From: a virus
DNA length: 30,009 nt
IMG/VR virus record: IMGVR_UViG_3300046010_000123
Coordinates: 1-30,009 of that record
Reading direction: 5' to 3' (one strand)
In this document: positions 13,199-21,500 of the stretch, one piece after another
Numbering within the stretch: the stretch's first letter is position 1
How the letters are laid out: every line of letters begins with the position of its first letter
The notes under the pieces: model-generated
Database searches by the model: none
The model's input: the letters and a program-made list of their open reading frames with translations, nothing else
Told to the model about the DNA's origin: nothing
Translations under genes and position numbers: made by a program

Positions 13199-13689
13199 AT
13201 CCCAAAATGAAACAAATTGAAGCCCAAATGCAGCTTGAAGCAAGATTGGGGGATTTAAATCGTGCCCGTTCAGTTACAGTTGGAACGGCTTTTGGGGGTA
13301 TTACTGAAATCTCCATGAGAGCTAACAATAGGTATTTGTGGTGCATTTTACAACCAGTAGAAGTTATTGAATTTATCCATCAACTAGCAGCAAGTGTTGG
13401 ATGCCATATACACATTCAACCAAGAAAAGATTTTTCGAGTTGGCGGGATTGGAAATACACGGAAGAAGAACTTGCACATTATCGAGGCGAGCAACCCGGA
13501 GAGTGGAGGCGTGCTGAAGGATTTGCGCCTTTTCCTAAAGGTTGGCATGAGAACCAGCAAACGGCAGCAGCATTACCCGTCCCGGAGAGACAACCTGGGT
13601 TAAATATTGAAAGGAAACAAAATGAGCCTGTGGCAACTAAAAAAACTGTCAACCGGCGAAGCACTAAACGAGCCGCAACCACTACCTGA
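13195..13689 (+). CDS. Conserved hypothetical protein between adhesin and fibre chaperone
   Basis: The start at ATG 13195 forms an ATGA overlap with the upstream stop (164 residues); an in-frame ATG at 13183 is possible. N-terminal helix MKQIEAQMQLEARLGDLNRA, then SVTVGTAFGGITEISMRANN, LWCILQPVEVIEFIHQLAAS and HIHIQPRKDFSSWRDWKYTE. A basic, disordered tail ends the protein (TKKTVNRRSTKRAATTT). I recognise no enzyme motif. The position before a tail-fibre assembly chaperone suggests a fibre-related role. The 3' end overlaps the next gene by 68 nt. Confidence 0.55.
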   Translation: MNPKMKQIEAQMQLEARLGDLNRARSVTVGTAFGGITEISMRANNRYLWCILQPVEVIEFIHQLAASVGCHIHIQPRKDFSSWRDWKYTEEELAHYRGEQPGEWRRAEGFAPFPKGWHENQQTAAALPVPERQPGLNIERKQNEPVATKKTVNRRSTKRAATTT

Positions 13690-14008
13690 AAATTGGGGGC
13701 CGATCTTCGGTCTTCATGGCTTTGCGGATCGGTTAGGTGATTTGTCTTGGTTGGGTGAAGCCTATAACGACCAAGGTTGGATTCAGGTTGGCGAAGCACC
13801 ACCCCCTCCAGCCGTAGCAACCAAAGCGCAGCTTGAATGGGATCGCGCTAAAAAAATGCTGCAAGAGTCGGATTGGTCAATGCTGCCTGATGTGCCGATG
13901 ACTGCTGGTGATAAAGCTGCGTGGATTGAGTATCGTCGTGGGTTGCGTGAAATTAGGCTTCAAGCAGGTTTTCCTGACGATATTATTTGGCCTATAAGAC
14001 CATTATAA
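13622..14008 (+). CDS. Tail fibre assembly chaperone-like protein
   Basis: ATG 13622 is preceded by AAAGGAAAC, giving 128 residues starting MSLWQLKKLSTGEALNEPQP. The C-terminal half reads WDRAKKMLQESDWSMLPDVP, then KAAWIEYRRGLREIRLQAGF, then PDDIIWP. This W.......L..SDW..LPD.P......W..YR..LR.I....FP...WP signature is that of phage tail-fibre assembly chaperones (PF16778-like). These help trimerise or fold fibre proteins, which supports the view that the genes at 7900 and 12227 are fibre or tip components. Overlaps the upstream gene by 68 nt. Confidence 0.78.
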   Translation: MSLWQLKKLSTGEALNEPQPLPENWGPIFGLHGFADRLGDLSWLGEAYNDQGWIQVGEAPPPPAVATKAQLEWDRAKKMLQESDWSMLPDVPMTAGDKAAWIEYRRGLREIRLQAGFPDDIIWPIRPL

Positions 14009-14015
14009 AACCATT

Positions 14016-14453
14016 ATGAAACAACCTTTAATTACGCTTGCAGCAATTAGTAATGTTTTTTGTCGTTTAATGTATTTTCAAGATGAGGGTGATGTAGAAC
14101 ATGGGCATTGCCATACATATGACCATTTAACTTTATTAAGTAAAGGGCGCGTTCTGTATGAAACTTTAAATAACTTAGGAGAGGTAACACACCAAAAAGA
14201 GTTTGTTGCACCTGGGTTTATTTTGGTGAAAAAAGACTTACAGCATCGTATAACAGCTTTAGAGTCTGACACGGTATGTACGTGCATTCATGCTTTACGA
14301 ACAATAGACGAAGAAATTATAGCCCCTGATTTTTTAATTGAACCTTTATTTTCTTCAAACAGAGGGGAAGTAAAAAATCTAATTAGAGAGAAATTTGGAA
14401 AGGATTGGAAACCTTTAGTTTACTCAAGTGAAGTATTACAAAATTCGGTTTAA
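14016..14453 (+). CDS. Cupin-fold protein
   Basis: 145 residues. FQDEGDVEHGHCHTYDHLTL gives a cupin motif 1 (H31, H33, H37 as candidate metal ligands), followed by LSKGRVLYE and FVAPGFILVKKDLQHRITAL (motif 2, with H after Q in LQH) and CTCIHALR. The single cupin domain probably binds a metal. Cupins range from dioxygenases and isomerases to non-enzymatic binders, so the function is open. GC is low (32% and 38% in two sampled lines against roughly 50% in the flanking structural genes), which suggests an acquired accessory gene. It sits between the fibre chaperone and the lysis genes. Confidence 0.68.
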   Translation: MKQPLITLAAISNVFCRLMYFQDEGDVEHGHCHTYDHLTLLSKGRVLYETLNNLGEVTHQKEFVAPGFILVKKDLQHRITALESDTVCTCIHALRTIDEEIIAPDFLIEPLFSSNRGEVKNLIREKFGKDWKPLVYSSEVLQNSV

Positions 14454-14661
14454 CAAAAGCCGAGGTCAGCCAGGGCGAGGGAGCATAGAGCATGTCTGGC
14501 GGGTCTTTGAGAATGGGCACGAACACCTTGCACGACATTTGCAGATCAGAGTGCCGACTTGGAGCGAGTTGGATACCAACGGTCAGGATTACAACATTGC
14601 TTGTCGAGGTAAGATGCTTTGGTTTGCCGACACCGACACCGCAGTAATTGTGGAGGAATAA
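14428..14661 (+). CDS. Small hypothetical protein
   Basis: GTG start at 14428, 26 nt inside the cupin gene; 77 residues. VKYYKIRFNKSRGQPGRGSI, then EHVWRVFENGHEHLARHLQI, then a C-terminal beta stretch KMLWFADTDTAVIVEE. The text alternates like a small beta-sheet protein. The KYYKIRFNKSRGQPGRG start recurs in phages near lysis genes. No function is evident. The stop abuts the next ATG directly. Confidence 0.55.
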   Translation: MKYYKIRFNKSRGQPGRGSIEHVWRVFENGHEHLARHLQIRVPTWSELDTNGQDYNIACRGKMLWFADTDTAVIVEE

Positions 14662-14931
14662 ATGGCTTGGTCTGATGTTCTTAAAGCAATTATCCCCATA
14701 GTGGTAGCCGCACTTGCTTGGCTGCTTGGTCAAGTGGCTAGTTTTAGCGAACGGCTTACTAAAATTGAAGGGCAAATGCCAGCACTAATTACCCGTGAAG
14801 GTGTGCCGACTGACTCTCCCATAAGTGCCGAGAAGCGTGCTTTGCAGAAAGAGCAACTCATGCAACACATCAACGAACTTCAGGTCAAAGTCAGGCTGCT
14901 TGAGGAACGTGAAAAGATGGGGAGGAAGTAA
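14662..14931 (+). CDS. Single-pass membrane protein with coiled coil, i-spanin- or holin-like
   Basis: 89 residues: a membrane helix at about 6-27 (LKAIIPIVVAALAWLLGQVA), then a Glu/Lys/Gln-rich helical region including KRALQKEQLMQHINELQVKV. The N-in, one-TM-plus-coiled-coil layout fits an inner-membrane spanin subunit or a single-TM holin. It is the first gene of the lysis cassette and overlaps the next start by one base. Confidence 0.6.
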   Translation: MAWSDVLKAIIPIVVAALAWLLGQVASFSERLTKIEGQMPALITREGVPTDSPISAEKRALQKEQLMQHINELQVKVRLLEEREKMGRK

Positions 14932-15416
14932 TGTTTGAGCTGCTAGGTGGTGGTTTGCTCGGCTCTATCTTCGGTGGCATCTTTCGGCTTGCGCCTGAAG
15001 TCCTCAAGTTTTTGGACAAAAAGAACGAGCGTCAGCACGAGTTAAGTATGTTCCAGCTCCAGACCGATCTGGAGAAGATGCGGGGTGAGTTCAAGATGGA
15101 GGAGAAGTATGTTGACTACTCTATCCAGCAGATGGACACCATTAAGGAAGCATTTAAGGAACAGGCCCAGACCGCAAAAGAGGCTGGCTGGTTCGCTAGC
15201 TTTATCACTGCTGTTACCCGCCCCGGTCTTACTTGGATTGCATTTGGCGTATACGTGGCTGTCAAAGCTGCTGGGCTAACGATTGCTTTTCAGACCAACG
15301 CTAACTGGGCTGAAGTCCTAACCAAAAGCTATGACGAGGACGACTTCGCCATGCTGAACATGATGTTAACGTTCTGGTTTGTAGGACGGTCTATTGAGAA
15401 GTACAACAAATCGTGA
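14931..15416 (+). CDS. Holin-like membrane protein (GTA_holin_3TM-like)
   Basis: 161 residues with GGAGGA upstream. A Gly-rich amphipathic N-terminus (MFELLGGGLLGSIFGGIFRL) is followed by a charged helix (KKNERQHELSMFQLQTDLEK), then hydrophobic segments at about 96-120 (FITAVTRPGLTWIAFGVYVA and following) and 140-155 (LNMMLTFWFVGRSIE). The LLGGGLLGSxFGGxFRLxPEVxKF start and the TRPGLTW segment are typical of phage and gene-transfer-agent three-TM holins. It would make the inner-membrane lesion for the endolysin encoded next (4-nt GTGA overlap). Confidence 0.72.
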   Translation: MFELLGGGLLGSIFGGIFRLAPEVLKFLDKKNERQHELSMFQLQTDLEKMRGEFKMEEKYVDYSIQQMDTIKEAFKEQAQTAKEAGWFASFITAVTRPGLTWIAFGVYVAVKAAGLTIAFQTNANWAEVLTKSYDEDDFAMLNMMLTFWFVGRSIEKYNKS

Positions 15417-15880
15417 AAGAGGCAAAGAAGCTTTGCAAGGATGTACTGATCAAGCCCTTTGAAGGGCTAGCAAAGCGTTTGCCTGACGGGCGAGTAACGG
15501 CTTATCCTGACCCCGGAACCCGTGGGCATCCTTGGACAATCGGTTGGGGAGCCACTGGCCCTGAGATTAATCCCGGCACAATCTGGACGATTGAGCAGTG
15601 TGAGGATGCACTGGATCACCACGTTGAATACTTTCTCAGGGGGCTTTTTAAGATGTCCCCCAAACTTCAGACTGCGTTGCCAAGACGCATTGCCGCCGTG
15701 ACAAGCTGGGCTTACAATTGCGGATTAGGGAACTATCGGGTTTCCACGTTCAAAAAGCGGATAGATGCGGGGGATTGGGATGGTGCAGCCGATCAATGCC
15801 TTCTCTGGAATAAAGCTGCGGGTCGGGTTCTCCCTGGTCTTACGCGCCGCAGGGCGGCAGAAGCTGCATTGATGAGGTGA
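15413..15880 (+). CDS. Endolysin, glycoside hydrolase family 24 (T4/P21-type lysozyme)
   Basis: GTG start overlapping the upstream stop; 155 residues. KPFEGLAKRLPDGRVTAYPD supplies the catalytic Glu (E17) and D33, and PWTIGWGAT supplies T42, the E-D-T triad of this family with a slightly enlarged loop between E and D. Later segments fit too: VTSWAYNCGLGNYRVSTFKK and RVLPGLTRRRAAEAALM (the GLxxRRxxE signature). It cleaves the peptidoglycan glycan backbone. No clear signal-anchor is visible, so export through the holin is expected. Confidence 0.9.
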   Translation: MKEAKKLCKDVLIKPFEGLAKRLPDGRVTAYPDPGTRGHPWTIGWGATGPEINPGTIWTIEQCEDALDHHVEYFLRGLFKMSPKLQTALPRRIAAVTSWAYNCGLGNYRVSTFKKRIDAGDWDGAADQCLLWNKAAGRVLPGLTRRRAAEAALMR

Positions 15881-15883
15881 CAG

Positions 15884-17800
15884 ATGCCATTCCTCAAACT
15901 CAATTTTCGTCCAGGGGTCAATAGGGACCAGACCAGCTATTCTGGCGAAGGTGGTTGGTATGAGTGCGACAAAGTACGGTTCTTCTCAGGCTATCCACAA
16001 AAACTAGGTGGGTGGGAGAAGGTAACACCTTATTTTTTCTTCGGGGTGTGCCGACAGCTATTTAACTGGATCACTTCATATAGTGACAACTTACTGGCGC
16101 TTGGTACAAACAACCACGTTTATATCGAGACTGGTGGGCAGTTCTATAACATCACCCCACTGCGGGACACAGCAACATTAACAAATCCGTTCACAGCAAC
16201 TAACGGTTCTTCAACAATTACCGTAGCGGATACAGCACATGGTGCTGAGACTGGAGATTTTGTTACTTTCAGTGGGGCCACAGGACTAGGTGGCAACATC
16301 ACTGCTGATGTACTTAATCAAGACTATGAGATTACAAAGGTCGATGCTAACTCCTACACGATTCAAGCACGGTCCCCTACTAATCTCAACTCCGTCACAC
16401 TAGTAACCGCAAACGCGACGGATGCTTCTGGCTCCCCTGGGGGTGGTACGGTCACTGCCAAATATGGCGTAGCTTCTGGGTATTCATCAACCGCGTTTGG
16501 TTATGGTTGGGGTACAGGTCCGTGGAGTACGAGTCCTTGGGGGTTAGGTACGTCCGCTCCGATTGCGCTGCTTCAACGTGATTGGTGGTTTGATAATTTT
16601 GACAATGACCTTGTGATGAATATTCGCAAGGGTGAGATTTACTACTGGGAGCGAGGCTCACTTACTAGCCCGTCTACGGCACTCAATACACGGGCGGTAT
16701 TACTCTCCTCGCTCACAGGTGCTAGTGACGTGCCAAATGCGGCTATGCAGATACTTGTCTCTCAAAACGATAAACATCTCTTAGCTTTTGGGTGTCAGCC
16801 TTATGGCGGCACTTCGACTGATTACGATCCCTTGCTTATTCGTTGGGCAAACCAAGACGAGCCGCAAAACTGGACACCATCAAGCGCAACCTCTGCTGGA
16901 TTTATACGAGTATCGCGTGGGTCTGAGATTGTCCGTGCGTTTGCAACACGTCAAGAGATCTTAGTCTGGACAAACTCTAGTTTGTATTCGATGCAGTACC
17001 TTGGTACAACTGATGTGTTCGGTCTCCAAGAACTTGCCGATAACATTTCGATCATCGGGCCGCGTGCAGTAACCACGGCTAATAATGTCACCTACTGGAT
17101 GGGGCAGGATAAGTTTTACGTCTATTCCGGTCAGGTGCAGACACTACCTTGCACACTGAGGCAATATGTTTTCCAAGATATCAACATTAATCAAGCGGAT
17201 CAGATTGTTTGTGGGACGAACGAAGGGTTCACCGAAATCTGGTGGTTCTATCCGAGTTCAGCCTCCAACTGGAACGACAGGTACGTCATCTTCAACCACT
17301 TAGAAAACGCATGGTATTACGGCAGTATTGTTCGTACGGCGTGGCTTGATACTGCTTTACGAGGAAATCCCTTAGCTTGTAGCACAGGGGAGAATGATGC
17401 CGTAGGGTACGAGTACGAGCATGAGTTAGGCGTTAATGACGACAACGCTCCTATGGCGTCTTTCATCCAGTCTTCTGATTTTGACTTGGGTGACGGTGAA
17501 CAGTTCATGCTTACCCGCCGTTTGTTACCAGACTTTAATTTCACCGAATCGACAGCCACCTCACCCACCGTGACGATGACTATGCGTCCTAAGAGGTTCT
17601 CAGGAAGTGCTTACGTCAATACTGCATCCGATACTCAAAGTGTTATTTCTAGCAGTGCAACGATTGACCAATACACAGAGCAGGTGTTTATTCGTGCGCG
17701 TGGTAGACAGATGGCGCTTAAAGTTGAGTCCACAGGTGAGGGGGTGCAATGGCAGTTAGGTTCGCTTCGACTTGATGTAAGACCGGACGGTAAGAGGTAA
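15884..17800 (+). CDS. Large tail nozzle/hub-like structural protein
   Basis: 638 residues starting MPFLKLNFRPGVNRDQTSYS, then GGWYECDKVRFFSGYPQKLG. The N-terminal FxFRPGxNRxxTxYxxEGGW..CDKVRFxxGYPxKxGGW text is a hallmark of a large podovirus-type tail protein. Residues about 100-195 contain an inserted beta domain (ITVADTAHGAETGDFVTFSG). Repeated strand motifs follow (LLAFGCQPYGG, IVRAFATRQEILVWTNSSLY, GPRAVTTANNVTYWMGQDKF, VYSGQVQTLPCTL), consistent with a beta-propeller as in P22 gp10 or T7 gp12-type nozzles. It would form the short tail tube below the adaptors. Confidence 0.65.
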   Translation: MPFLKLNFRPGVNRDQTSYSGEGGWYECDKVRFFSGYPQKLGGWEKVTPYFFFGVCRQLFNWITSYSDNLLALGTNNHVYIETGGQFYNITPLRDTATLTNPFTATNGSSTITVADTAHGAETGDFVTFSGATGLGGNITADVLNQDYEITKVDANSYTIQARSPTNLNSVTLVTANATDASGSPGGGTVTAKYGVASGYSSTAFGYGWGTGPWSTSPWGLGTSAPIALLQRDWWFDNFDNDLVMNIRKGEIYYWERGSLTSPSTALNTRAVLLSSLTGASDVPNAAMQILVSQNDKHLLAFGCQPYGGTSTDYDPLLIRWANQDEPQNWTPSSATSAGFIRVSRGSEIVRAFATRQEILVWTNSSLYSMQYLGTTDVFGLQELADNISIIGPRAVTTANNVTYWMGQDKFYVYSGQVQTLPCTLRQYVFQDININQADQIVCGTNEGFTEIWWFYPSSASNWNDRYVIFNHLENAWYYGSIVRTAWLDTALRGNPLACSTGENDAVGYEYEHELGVNDDNAPMASFIQSSDFDLGDGEQFMLTRRLLPDFNFTESTATSPTVTMTMRPKRFSGSAYVNTASDTQSVISSSATIDQYTEQVFIRARGRQMALKVESTGEGVQWQLGSLRLDVRPDGKR

Positions 17801-17802
17801 GC

Positions 17803-18570
17803 ATGGCGCTTGTCGGCTTCAAAGCCCCGGCCCTCCCACTGCCTCCTCCGCAATATGATGTACGGCAGCAAAATGAGCTTAATCGTGCGCTGCGTCTGTA
17901 CTTCAACCGGCTTGATTCTTTTGCGCCAAACCAAGCTGAGTCTTATACGGCTGATGAATTTATTGGTGGATCATTTAGTGGAGGCAGTGTAACCGCAAGC
18001 ACACTTTCGGGGTTTGGATCTGGACTGGTTGTACCCTACGGCGCGTTTCAAGATAGCACTGATCAAATTGCTGCGAATACAACAACTGCTTATCCAGTAA
18101 CGTACAACACAACTGATTATTCAAACGGAGTTTTTGTTGAGAGTAGTTCAAGAATTACTCCTTATATAAGCGGTTTATATAATCTTCAATTTAGTATTCA
18201 ATTTGTTAATACTGATTCGCAAATTCATGACATAGATGTTTGGTTTAGAAAAAATGGTACAAACATAGCGAATTCAAATTCTAGGTACTCCGTGCCAAAC
18301 AGTCATGGTGGTGTAGATGGGCACTTAATTGCCGCGCTTAATTTTTTTACAGAGTTAAACGCCAGAGACTACATAGAAATCATGTGGAAAACTGACGATG
18401 TCGCTGTTAGTATCCAAGCGTTACCTACTTCGTCTAGTCCAAGCAGGCCAGCCATTCCCTCTGTAATTGCAACGCTATCATGGGTTTCTGCTATTCCTAA
18501 CCGATTTGTAATTAACCCAACAAAGTCTCTTACACTAGCTGGCTATGCGCCAACTGTAACTATTGCGTGA
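17803..18570 (+). CDS. Fibre or collar-like protein with C1q/jelly-roll-type domain
   Basis: 255 residues. A Pro-rich, helical N-terminus (LPLPPPQYDVRQQNELNRAL, then RLYFNRLDS) probably anchors it in the virion. A short Gly/Ser stretch follows, then a beta jelly-roll at about 78-230 (ITPYISGLYNLQFSIQFVNT, IDVWFRKNGTNIANSNSRYS, YIEIMWKTDDVAVSIQAL). The C-terminus (INPTKSLTLAGYAPTV) is one unit of the repeat that fills the protein at 6859-7890. The jelly-roll part is strikingly AT-rich (25-32% GC in sampled lines against 53-55% just outside), suggesting a swapped domain. Receptor or sugar binding is possible. Confidence 0.62.
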   Translation: MALVGFKAPALPLPPPQYDVRQQNELNRALRLYFNRLDSFAPNQAESYTADEFIGGSFSGGSVTASTLSGFGSGLVVPYGAFQDSTDQIAANTTTAYPVTYNTTDYSNGVFVESSSRITPYISGLYNLQFSIQFVNTDSQIHDIDVWFRKNGTNIANSNSRYSVPNSHGGVDGHLIAALNFFTELNARDYIEIMWKTDDVAVSIQALPTSSSPSRPAIPSVIATLSWVSAIPNRFVINPTKSLTLAGYAPTVTIA

Positions 18571-18578
18571 GATAAATC

Positions 18579-21500
18579 ATGGCTACGAGAACCATCACTC
18601 TTAACGGACAGACGCTCACTTGGGATACAGGTGCGGGCGTTCGTGATAAAGCCGATGCCTATAATTCTTGGAAAGATGCAGGAGCGTCTGATGCTGCAAT
18701 TAAAACTGCATTAGAAAAAGCTTTTGGTGAAACAATTCCCGATAAAGATTGGACTTATCTTGGTGGGTACGCTGCGACGACTCGCGCTATTAATAACGAC
18801 AACAAGATAACTGCTGATGAATTTGCTGGACTTGAAAACCAAGGGTTTCAGCCTGCTGAGATTGCTAATCTAATTGGTGGTATTACTGGGGAAGTCCCGC
18901 CTCTCGCTGAAATTCAGCAGTTAGACACGGCTGCATCGGCGCTAAGTTCTGGTGCAAATACTGGTGCAAATACTGGTGCAAATACCGGTGCAAATACCGG
19001 TGCAAATACGGGTGCAAATACGGGTGCAAATACGGGTGCAAATACGGGTGCAAATACGGGTGCAAATACTACAACCACCACAAACAAAGGACTTACTACA
19101 CTACTACCGTTTGGGAACCCGGATTACACCTGGAACACTGAAGGAACGTTAGGATCAAAACAAGCACTCGTCCAAAAGATGAAAGACGACGGGTTTACTG
19201 TAGCCCAAATCCGAAACGAAATCAGCAGATTAGAACCGGACAAGTCTGCCTTAACTGAAGCCAACTTTAAGTTACTTGGGTTGGAAGCCGTACTACCTAA
19301 ACCTGCTGATACGGCTACAACAACCGCAGCAGCCGCAGACATACCAGCCTCAAGCAAAATCTATAACATCGGTGGGTTGCAGTGGAACAGTGGTGCGAGC
19401 TTAGATACCAAGAAGGGTTATGTCCAAGACCTGCTAAAGATGTACACGCCGGATCAAATTAAATCCATCATTAGGTACAACGACCCAGCAAATGCCACTG
19501 ATGAAAACTTTGCACTTCTAGGTTTACCTGCGGGTGCTTCTAAAGCTGCGACACCAACTGGGTTTAGCGCACTGTATAAAGCTCCTACTGAACTAGCACC
19601 GTCGCGTGGACTAGGTGCGCTTGTTTCTCAGTATGTTGGTCAGCCTAATTTGCGGACGATGACTCGTTCGATTGGGCCTGAAGGTATGGGCAAGCTGACT
19701 GAGCAGCCTTCAGCAGCTCTTTCCTATGCAACTCGCCCTGGCGGTATTGGAGAGACTCAATACTTTCAAAATATACGTGATTTCTTTGCAGATCCTAAAG
19801 TTACTCCGCAAGATGCCGCTTATCAAATGTCTCGATACAACATCCCTGAGACAGACATACAAGCTGCTATCGGTTTGACACCTACACAGTTCTTTGCTCA
19901 AAAACAATTAGCTGCGGATAGACAAGCTGCTTTGGATGCCGCAAAGCAAACCAAAGTTGAAAAAATTGAAGCTTTACCCCCTCCTTCGCTAACTTATGGT
20001 GGAGCACCTATTTCTTTAGGAACAAATACTGGGGGCGCGGGTAATACTGTTGGTGGGGCAGGTAATACTGTTGGCGGAGCAGGTAATACTGTTGGCGGAG
20101 CAGGTAGTACTGTTCTGGGTGGTGAAGGATCTTCGTTTAGTGGTGGTGCAGGTGGTATAGGTGTTGGTGGCGGCGTTGGCGGCGTTGGTGGTGTAAGTGA
20201 TGTGGATAGTGGTGCTAGCGACAACGACTCCGTAATTAGCACAATCTTAAAATCAATAGTCGGACCTTCCCAAGAACCCGCGCCTATTAGAAGAGCGGGC
20301 GATCCAGACACGCCTCCACCACCTACCGAAGATAATAGAGCAGGGGGGCCGATAGCCCTTGCCGAAGGGGGTGATACAAAAATGGCTGGGGAGCAGAAGT
20401 TCTCGTTTGAGGATTTCGGTCTTAAGCCTGCCACGGTAAAAGATGTAGACCTGCGTACCCCCAGAGATGTGCTCTTTAATCCTGAACTTCGTGGGTTAGA
20501 AGCATTAGTTTCATCTCGTATGACACCTAGAGATTACGAAGATTTGCTAATCCGGCAGGGTCGTACTGGTAGAGAATATTTAAAGTACCTTCCTGATATT
20601 CGTGTTGGTGGTGCGGCAACGGGCGACATTCGTCCGCTTAACTATTACTACGCCGAAGGCGGTGACGTTGGTCGAGGGTTGGGCAGTATTGCCATGAAAG
20701 GCTATGCTCAAGAGATGGCACAGAAAGGTCGGTTTGGCGACACGATGCTAGCTCACATTAGCCCCGAAGAAGCTCAGATGCTACAAGCCGCAGGTGGTGC
20801 GGGTACTATAAACCCACAGACGGGCCTGCCTGAGTTTTTTAGTTGGCGTAAAACGTTAAAAGGGATTGCTAAAGTAGCGCCGTTCATCGTGCCATTTATT
20901 CCTGGAGTAGGTCTTGCTGCTAAAGCACTAATTTCTGGTGTTGCTGGTGGTCTTGGCGGCGAGAAAGGCTTTGACTTTAAACGCGGTCTGATGTCAGGCT
21001 TGATGTCTTATGGCATTGGTAGTGCCGCACAAAATCTTGGACTTACAAGCGGAGCCGCACCCACAGGTGCAGAGGCAGCGGCAACATCTACGAGTGGGCT
21101 TACCCCACCAGTACAGGCATTAGGGGATGCTGGGGAAATTGCTAGGACAGTTGTCAATCCAACCGGAACTGCTTCTTTGGATTTTCCTACAAATGTCGGC
21201 GTACCTGCTGGAGACGCTAGCGTAGCTGAACAAGTGCGGGGAATGGCTCCTAGTTCAAATACCTTACAAGGGTATGTAGGCCCAGAAAGTCGTATAGGTG
21301 CAGCACCAACTCCACAATCGTTCACAGACAAACTAACTGCTGGGTTAGAAAAAGCCCAATCAGTGGTAGATCAACCCATAAGCACCATGTATGCGTTGCC
21401 GTTGGCAGTTGGTTCAGCCGGTATGGTGTCTGAAGGTGATAAGTACGCGCAGGCTATGGCAGCACAGGAAGCGGAAGAAGAACGTAAAAGGCGGCGTGGG

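Noticed and set aside
7900-14008. Possible diversity-generating retroelement target in the fibre region.
   Set aside because: No reverse transcriptase and no template/variable repeat pair with adenine-biased differences was seen in the window; either could lie outside it.
18951-19070. Direct repeats resembling a small CRISPR array.
   Set aside because: The units are 12 bp, contiguous and in frame, with no spacers.
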